This document shows, piece after piece, positions 57,441 to 64,000 of a DNA stretch of 64,000 nucleotides. Source of the stretch: Sepiola atlantica (taxonomy: Eukaryota > Mollusca > Cephalopoda > Sepiida > Sepiolidae); NCBI GenBank assembly GCA_963556195.1, contig OY744520.1, positions 155,855,107 through 155,919,106 of the forward strand, given 5' to 3'. The notes under the pieces are model-generated. The model was not told where the DNA came from and ran no database searches. It saw only the letters and a list, made by a program, of their open reading frames with translations. The translations under genes were made by a program, and so were the position numbers. Each line of letters opens with the position of its first letter. The stretch's first letter is position 1.

Positions 57441-60400
57441 GGAAAGAAAAAACATAAAAGGTATTTAAAAGAGACAAAAAATAACCAAGAAAAATTCTAT
57501 TTTCTTAAACTATAAATAAAAACATAATAATTTTACATATGATGGGAATATAATTGCCATAAAAATGAAAAAAATTTAAAGATAGTTCGAGAAAAATGCA
57601 TGGAAAAATGTGAGCTTTCAAAAAAGAAGGAAAATAATACACACTTTAGAATCGCTATCACCTAGACATGTCAAGTATGAAGTATTGAATATTGTTTGTT
57701 TGTTTTTAAATAAGAATTGTATATGTAAGAAAATAATAATTAATGACAGAAATAGACATTAAACACGATGGGAATTTGTGAAAGAACATGAATAGTTTTT
57801 TTTTTGCTCCTGTTGCGTTTCTTTAGTTTTAAGATGTAATTATAATGTGTGACTCTTTTTTGGATATATTATTCATAACGTGACAAAAAATGTAATTCAT
57901 GTATTACGTAGACTTGTGAATATAAATTACTGTTAATTTCAGATGATTGGTTTTGGTTTCAATTCTGCATGAACGTACATTTGAAACTATCCAAAGTAGT
58001 GTGTTTCCTTGAGATTTTACGTTTAATGCTAAAGTAAGAATATTTTAACATATAAATTAAACCATACCTTACAAGGATAAACGTACATTTGTGAACGTCT
58101 TACTGTCGATAAAAAGCATCTCTCTTTAATTGATATTTATCTGCCTGATCTGGATTCTCTAAATTGTTGTAAACACAAAGTCTGGTAGACTTATAGTAGA
58201 ACACACATAAATAATATATTAGTTAAAACAGTTTAATTCAATCAAGTCAAATAATACTTAGATATATAACGAATTTAGTTGGTTGCATATGAGACGTCAT
58301 CAAAGCCAAGGGTCGTAATATTGCATGTTAAAACGATGGTCAATTATTGGATGTCGTAAATTCGTTTTAATAGATTTTAAATATCTTAGAGACTTCGATA
58401 GCGAACTCGCATAAAAATGTTTATTTACGCACTCGGAATTTTCTTCTGGATTTTTTTTAGCGTCGTTGTCGATTCAAAGAACAGATAAAGGTCTAAATGC
58501 GACAATGCAGTCGCTTTTAAGCTTGGATGCGAACGCCCTTCAATCCGAAGATTTTATGAAATATGTTTTGTACCCTGTGAAAAAAAACGTTTAATACAGC
58601 ATGGGTGTTATAAAAAGGTCTTATCCTAAGATGGAATTTACTGATTAAGAGATGATATTGCATATGATGTGGGAAATCTTCTGGAGTAAGTAGTTAGTGG
58701 ATCACTTTGTTGCAAGTAAGATGTATTTCTGATAGCGTAGGAATTTGAAAATAATAAGATATTGTGAAAAATAAGAGCGGCTAATTTTAAGGAAGTTAGT
58801 GAAAATTAAATAATAAATATGATAAAATCCTTAAGAAACCATTTTTCTGGAAATGTATTACCAGAAATCTGGAATGTTTATAAAATTGATTTAGGTTAAA
58901 TATTAAAAAAAAACAGGGTAATGTATAGAATTCTCATCTAATTGTAGAAGGGGTGTTGTGTATGCGAGAGAGAGATCTAACGCAGGTACCAACGTATCAT
59001 GCGCAATTGTTAGCAATAGTTATTTGCCGAATGATCAAAATAGGAGAGGAAACGTAAGATAATCATGTAAACTGCCATGGGAGTCACAGATAGATACGAG
59101 TGAATTAGTGTCTTACTAAAAATCATTTCCGCAAAAATCAATATAAAACAACTGCATCTTAAAGGAGAATTACAACATCGAATCCCTAGTGTATGAGGCG
59201 ATTGTCACAAGTTAACCCAGCAGCAAATTGAAAAATACATATGCATAACGCAAAGAAGCTTTAAGCATAGGTAATACACACAGACGAATATACTTTTAAA
59301 TATAAAAACAAGGCCAACACAACAGTGTCGACCGGGATATTACAATAAAAAGATAAGGGGACACGCTTTCGCACCAAATGGAAAATAATAGAGAGAAGAC
59401 TATAATTTCCCCCAACCATAAACCGGTGCTTTATCTGACACAGAAAATATTACATATTAAGAGCTTTTTGACCCAAATACAAACTGCATAAAAATTAGAT
59501 ACGGAATTTTTAAAGGTTGTGTCCATAAAAGACAAGCACTTCCGAATTGACCGCTACACATAAAGGATATTCGATAACCACCCTCCTTTGTCAAATACAT
59601 TACCTTAAAATAGCCTTATTTAATACCAGACTGACTTATATATGGACGCTTTAAATTACGCCTGCATTTCTTGCGCGAAAAATTAAAATTATCACCTTCC
59701 TATTAATTTAGTCAATGTTCCATCTCAAAACGTAATACCAGTGAATTAAATCACATTCCCATTAAAATTATCACCTTCCCTGGAAGATTAAATTCATCAC
59801 GTTCCTGTTAATATAGTCAACTTAGTATGTTTCATCTCAATACCAAAACTTTAAATCAGTAATTTTAATAACGAAAATATAAAATATTTTCCGGTCGTTA
59901 AGTGAGAAGATCCCTTATTGCACTCCTTATATGGTACAGAAACAGTAGGATTTTAAACTGTTTAATTTATAAACGGACATAAATTTACTTCCTAAACGTT
60001 ATTCCTAACTCTAAAACAAGCTTAATCACGCACATCATTAATTAATTTCATAATAAATTGATACTACATTACATAATTATATTTAAAATGTTCATATTAT
60101 ACCTGCAATATTCAATTTAATAAAAAAATAGTAGAGTTAGTTTCTTTAGATAGTCTTTACCGTTAGCGATAACAGTTATCTTACAAGATATTTTAAAATA
60201 ATAAACTATCTTAATATTTAAAAATTTAGAATTTAGAATTTAAATTCAACTTTATTAATGTTTTATCATTTTTTATTATTTTTTATTACATTGGCGTTCA
60301 TGATTTTTTTAACCTCACATATCGCTTTCTAATGAATAATTAAGACGAAACGTTTTCAACCCTTCAAATGAAATAACGCCTCAGATAAAGATAGCCGTTA

Positions 60401-60647
60401 GTAAAAACTGGCTAACGAGATATTTTAAAATATATGTTTTAATTAATTATCCTTTTTAATCTCACATATCTTTTTCTAACACGGTATTAATTTAACACTT
60501 CAAAGCAAATAACGTATCCGATCATGGCTTATACGATACCCTTTATTTTCTCTACTAAGTGACAACAAAACTAAAGATAGCCGGGAGGGTAACACTTTCT
60601 GAACTTGAAACACATAGTACTGATGCTGTACTGGTTTACCGTACCAG

Positions 60648-60650
<3 letters not shown>
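57441..60650. other. no recognisable gene; local duplications
   Basis: AT-rich. A duplicated block AAATTATCACCTTCC lies at about 59685 and 59765 with similar following sequence. A second pair lies at about 60308 and 60450 (AATCTCACATATC or AACCTCACATATC, then TTCTAA). Confidence 0.5.
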
Positions 60651-60726
<76 letters not shown>

Positions 60727-60752
60727 GGGGAGAGGGAAAGAGGGAAAGAGAG
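60651..60752. repeat. (TA)n(GA)n compound microsatellite
   Basis: TA to about 60717 followed by GAGAGGGG and GGGAAAGA units. Confidence 0.95.
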
Positions 60753-61834
60753 AAGATTAAGTTTAAGAATTCAATTAATTCATACATCAATTGTCTACAT
60801 GGATATATGACGTAACAGTAAGATCGTTGCCTAATGTATACCGTCGCTAACTATGAAATTGACTAGCGCTGATTTATAGTCGAATCGCACTCATTCTATT
60901 TGGAAAAGTATTAACCTAAGATATGAACCCTCCTCCTATTTGTGTGTGAAATACAACCCGGTATTACATTTTTTATATTCAATGAATCGTTTATAATTGT
61001 TATTGTGCTACGGAATAAAATAATCTAAAATGTGCCAGTTTGCCGTAAAAAGACATGTCAAACCAAATAAAATCCAGTAAATGTGCATGTGTTGTTTCCT
61101 TAACCAAAATATACTACGCGATTGTTTAATGTGTTTGCTAATTAAGTCTACTATAAAGCGGCAGGTAAGAAAGAAAAAACAACTTTTTTTTTAATAGTGT
61201 ATTTATTACATTATCTGCAAGTCAGAAAGTTTAGTAATATTATACTTCTTTCATATGTGTTGTAACTGCAGTTAAGTGCTGTAAAAAGATTAATTTACAT
61301 GTTGGCTGAAAGGCAGGTAACATGCATTGTTTAAGTGAATTAGCTACGTCTCCCAGGCTTCTCGAATGGGTTACTTATGTCATATGTATACAGTTTAATG
61401 AAAATTATTACTTAATATATGAGAAGATTTTCTGTCCCAGTACAGATATAATTAATTCATCGTCAGAACAAGTTTACACCATGTTTATGTCCGCATTAGG
61501 AAGCTTAAAATCAAGATATAATTATACTAACTCTTATGTTTAGAATACTTATTACAATTTTGATCAAAACCCAATACATAATTTTGATCCGATAAATTTC
61601 AAATATCTAATTCAGAAAGTATAAAATACTACTTGATTTTTAAAGTTTAACATCTACATCACCACTTTGCTCATGAATATTCTGGTAAAGCAAAGGGGGA
61701 AAACCTCTTAACTTTTATAAAGTTTAATCTTTCATAAGATGTTAATGAATAATATAGAGAGTTTATTTAACTGTACACCCCACTTTGCCTCATTTGATTT
61801 TATTGCACCATCTATGACATATAATCTTCAAATG
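60753..61834. other. no recognisable gene
   Basis: A 73-codon ATG-initiated frame at 61322-61543 is unrecognised. Confidence 0.5.
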
Positions 61835-62005
61835 GAATTAAGCGAACATTGCTTTATGGTAAAGTGGCTGTACCTTAAGTGAGTTTTACAAGACTAATTA
61901 AGCAAACATTCGTTGCAAAGTGTCCATACGTAAAGTGTAATCTCGCAGACTAATCAAGCAAGCATTTCGTCATTGTAAAGTGTCTATACATTGATATTTG
62001 CTAAA
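61835..62005 (+). repeat. minisatellite, three copies of about 58 bp
   Basis: AATTAAGC.AACATT or AATCAAGCAAGCATT followed by GTAAAGTG.CT.TAC recurs near 61838, 61897 and 61954. Confidence 0.65.
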
Positions 62006-62667
62006 TGTGGCTTCAAGTAGACTATATCTGCATATGCATGGTTCCGCAAAGGAACTGAACTCCCTACACTAATTATAATTTATGATACTTATCGACCATC
62101 TCGCTATATCAACATTCTCTGTGTATTAATATTATTGAAATACAATTACACTGCAACTGTAAGAAAAATGTTTGGTGAGAAATGAGCCCTACATAACCTT
62201 TGCTATGTCCCTATTTACTTGCCTGCCAACGTGCAAAGAGTAAAACACAAGTATTTCATTTATGTGGGGAAAATCCAGTTCCTCAGAATTTATTGGGGCA
62301 AAAATAAAAATTCTCTTTATTTAGAAAGATTTCTCATGAACTGACCGAAGACAAAATGTGCTAAATTAAAATAATTGATGTTTCAGTTCAGAATTAATCT
62401 TAACCATTCCTGTTGTACATTTTTCTAAAGGATAACTTGTCGTTTCCCGCGACACTAAGCTTACAACTATGAACTCATGCTCTAAGCCATAATGTTTCTA
62501 TTTTATTTTGTAATTTCTATAATTTTCACATAATAAAAAATAAAGTAAAACGCTGTATTTTTTCATGTGTATAAAGAACGAACATGAGCCCCATAATAAT
62601 GGGGGACTATCTCTGAAACTCTATGATAAGAAGAAAAGAAACAAATATAAAAACGGGAATTATAACG

Positions 62668-62669
<2 letters not shown>
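62006..62669. other. no recognisable gene
   Basis: AT-rich; nothing assignable. Confidence 0.5.

Positions 62670-62716
<47 letters not shown>
62670..62716. repeat. (TA)n microsatellite
   Basis: Pure TA tract. Confidence 0.95.
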
Positions 62717-62717
<1 letters not shown>

Positions 62718-63356
62718 TTTTGTTTCCATAGAAATCAGTTCAATTTATTTTGCATAAGTAGGCATATTTCTTCTTTTATGTGGGCCAGGATACCACTGTT
62801 GGCTCATGAACCATAGTTTGTCAGTTTCTGGCTACAGTAATAGAGAGCTTCAGGTAATCCGATATCAGACCTCCTCTTCTGACTCATTGGCAAGAAGCAA
62901 ACACTACACTTCATATTTTTTTGGTAATTGGTCAGTGAAAATGAAATTTGTTCTAGACTGATGCAATTTGAATGTTTGTCCCAATCTAGAGTGCTCTATT
63001 TTCAGGAGCCGGATTTTCCCACATTAAAAGCGAGAGGACGCACAAAAATACGGACTCTAATAAAACCTTTATTTTTCTCCTATTGTCTTAAAACTATCTC
63101 TTCTAGTCAGTTAGTCATAAACGCAAATGGAGAATGAGATAGCTAATAAAATGACTAGAAGATATTGAACTATAACGTATATAATTAAAAGAGCTTGTTC
63201 GTCTGATTTTTGTAATAGCGTATTACAAAATTATTAAGGAAAATATAAAATAAATTTTCGCCATTGAAAATGGATATTGTTCACATTGTTTTATTATATG
63301 TTCACACATTTTGTTCTGATTGTCTCTCTTCGGTTTAGCTAATTTAAATTGATTAC

Positions 63357-63360
<4 letters not shown>
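62717..63360. other. no recognisable gene
   Basis: A 69-codon frame at 62928-63137 is unrecognised. Confidence 0.5.

Positions 63361-63403
<43 letters not shown>
63361..63403. repeat. (TA)n microsatellite
   Basis: Pure TA tract. Confidence 0.95.
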
Positions 63404-63406
<3 letters not shown>

Positions 63407-63559
63407 TTATAGATATCTCTCCAACCAGATACATACGGATAATATTTATATAACAAAAAAGAACATTGTACTCCTTTTCTATAACATGGATACTACTTCG
63501 TCATAGAATGGGCCAGAAATAGATGACCACATTCAATGCAACCAAAATAAGCTTTTTTC

Positions 63560-63960
63560 CTTTAACAATTATAAGAACTTTTCAACCACTGAGTGGCATG
63601 GCCGATAACACCTTTCCCGACAGTCAAATGTGCAGGCCACATGGAATGGAATAAGTACATAGAAGATGTGGCCAAGTATACTACAAAGAAGGGAGGCTCC
63701 CTCTCTCGAAGTATAAAACCTCTCATACCTGTTAGTATCCTCAGTTCTTGCATCGAGTATTGCTGCTACGTCTGGGCTATTGCTCTAACCACTAGCCTAT
63801 CTCTTTTGAACAGGGTGCAAATAATAATGTTAACGTAATATGTCTCGAACTATCTGCCAAGCTCCAACCCCTGCCACATCACTTCCGTGTTTCATCTGTG
63901 CTTGTTTTACACGTATCTCAATGGAAGCGAAGAGTACTTATAATAAGAAAGCGTAATTTA
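63560..63960 (+). pseudogene. non-LTR (LINE) reverse transcriptase C-terminal remnant
   Basis: The open frame 63593-63838 reads EWNKYIEDVAKYTTKKGGSL, then KPLIPVSILSSCIEYCCYVW and SLSLLNRVQ. This resembles the thumb and C-terminal region of CR1/Jockey-type reverse transcriptases, where W..YI..VAK....G.L, then a conserved EYC.H.W block and LLDRVQ are typical. After a stop at 63836, another frame continues with LPSSNPCHI or LQPLPHHFR-like sequence, equivalent to the L.PL.HRR....L.LFYR motif. No palm or YADD box is present; the copy is 5'-truncated and frameshifted. It may continue beyond the window. Confidence 0.65.
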
Positions 63961-64000
63961 CATTGAATAGCAGTATTGCACGTGTTGTATGATGTTTAAT

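Overview
This is gene-poor, AT-rich animal DNA. It is crowded with long (TA)n microsatellites and dead or dying mobile elements. I found no convincing host protein-coding gene, rRNA or functional tRNA. The mix of Penelope-like retroelements (PLEs), CCHC/Gypsy-type LTR elements, Tc1/mariner, non-LTR remnants, tRNA/snRNA-related SINE-like units and endless TA tracts fits a lophotrochozoan, most likely a cephalopod mollusc. That assignment is inferred from repeat style, not from a marker gene.

Layout. 1-2.6 kb: two PLE relics, one bounded by inverted terminal repeats. 2.9-6.1 kb: an old Gypsy-like relic with gag, protease, RT, RNase H and integrase fragments in order. 6.8-7.4 kb: a large fold-back PLE derivative. 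9-16.5 kb: a degenerate satellite, a third PLE terminus family, complex TA repeats, another fold-back element and an unclassified repeat. 18-20.4 kb: two more PLE termini and a duplicated tRNA-like unit. 20.5-25.1 kb: a G-depleted stretch, ATT and TA arrays and a direct duplication. 25.2-29.6 kb: the best-preserved elements, a PLE with a GIY-YIG endonuclease domain, into which an internally deleted Gypsy-like LTR element has inserted (5-bp target duplication ATTCC, nearly identical LTRs). 30.5-33 kb: a Tc1/mariner relic and another PLE. 35.4-36.5 and 53.5-55.8 kb: arrays of a roughly 38-bp satellite sharing the same end sequence. 39, 40.3 and 54.9 kb: three copies of an unclassified dispersed repeat. 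46.3 kb: a perfect 38-bp hairpin. 49.2-49.6 kb: a MITE. 51.3-51.7 kb: a retroposed element with a U2-snRNA-like head and an 11-bp target duplication. 56.8-57.4 and 61.8-62 kb: minisatellites. 63.5-64 kb: a non-LTR reverse transcriptase remnant running toward the window end.

The most interesting signal is a hammerhead-like RNA motif present eight times on both strands, in three sequence families. It keeps the CTGA(A/G)GA core, a compensating 5-bp stem, a GAA box and a self-complementary 4-6 base block. In all eight copies its 3' side faces a nearby (TA)n tract. This links PLE termini to the TA microsatellites that dominate the window. All copies carry one base more than the canonical hammerhead core, so catalysis is not assured.
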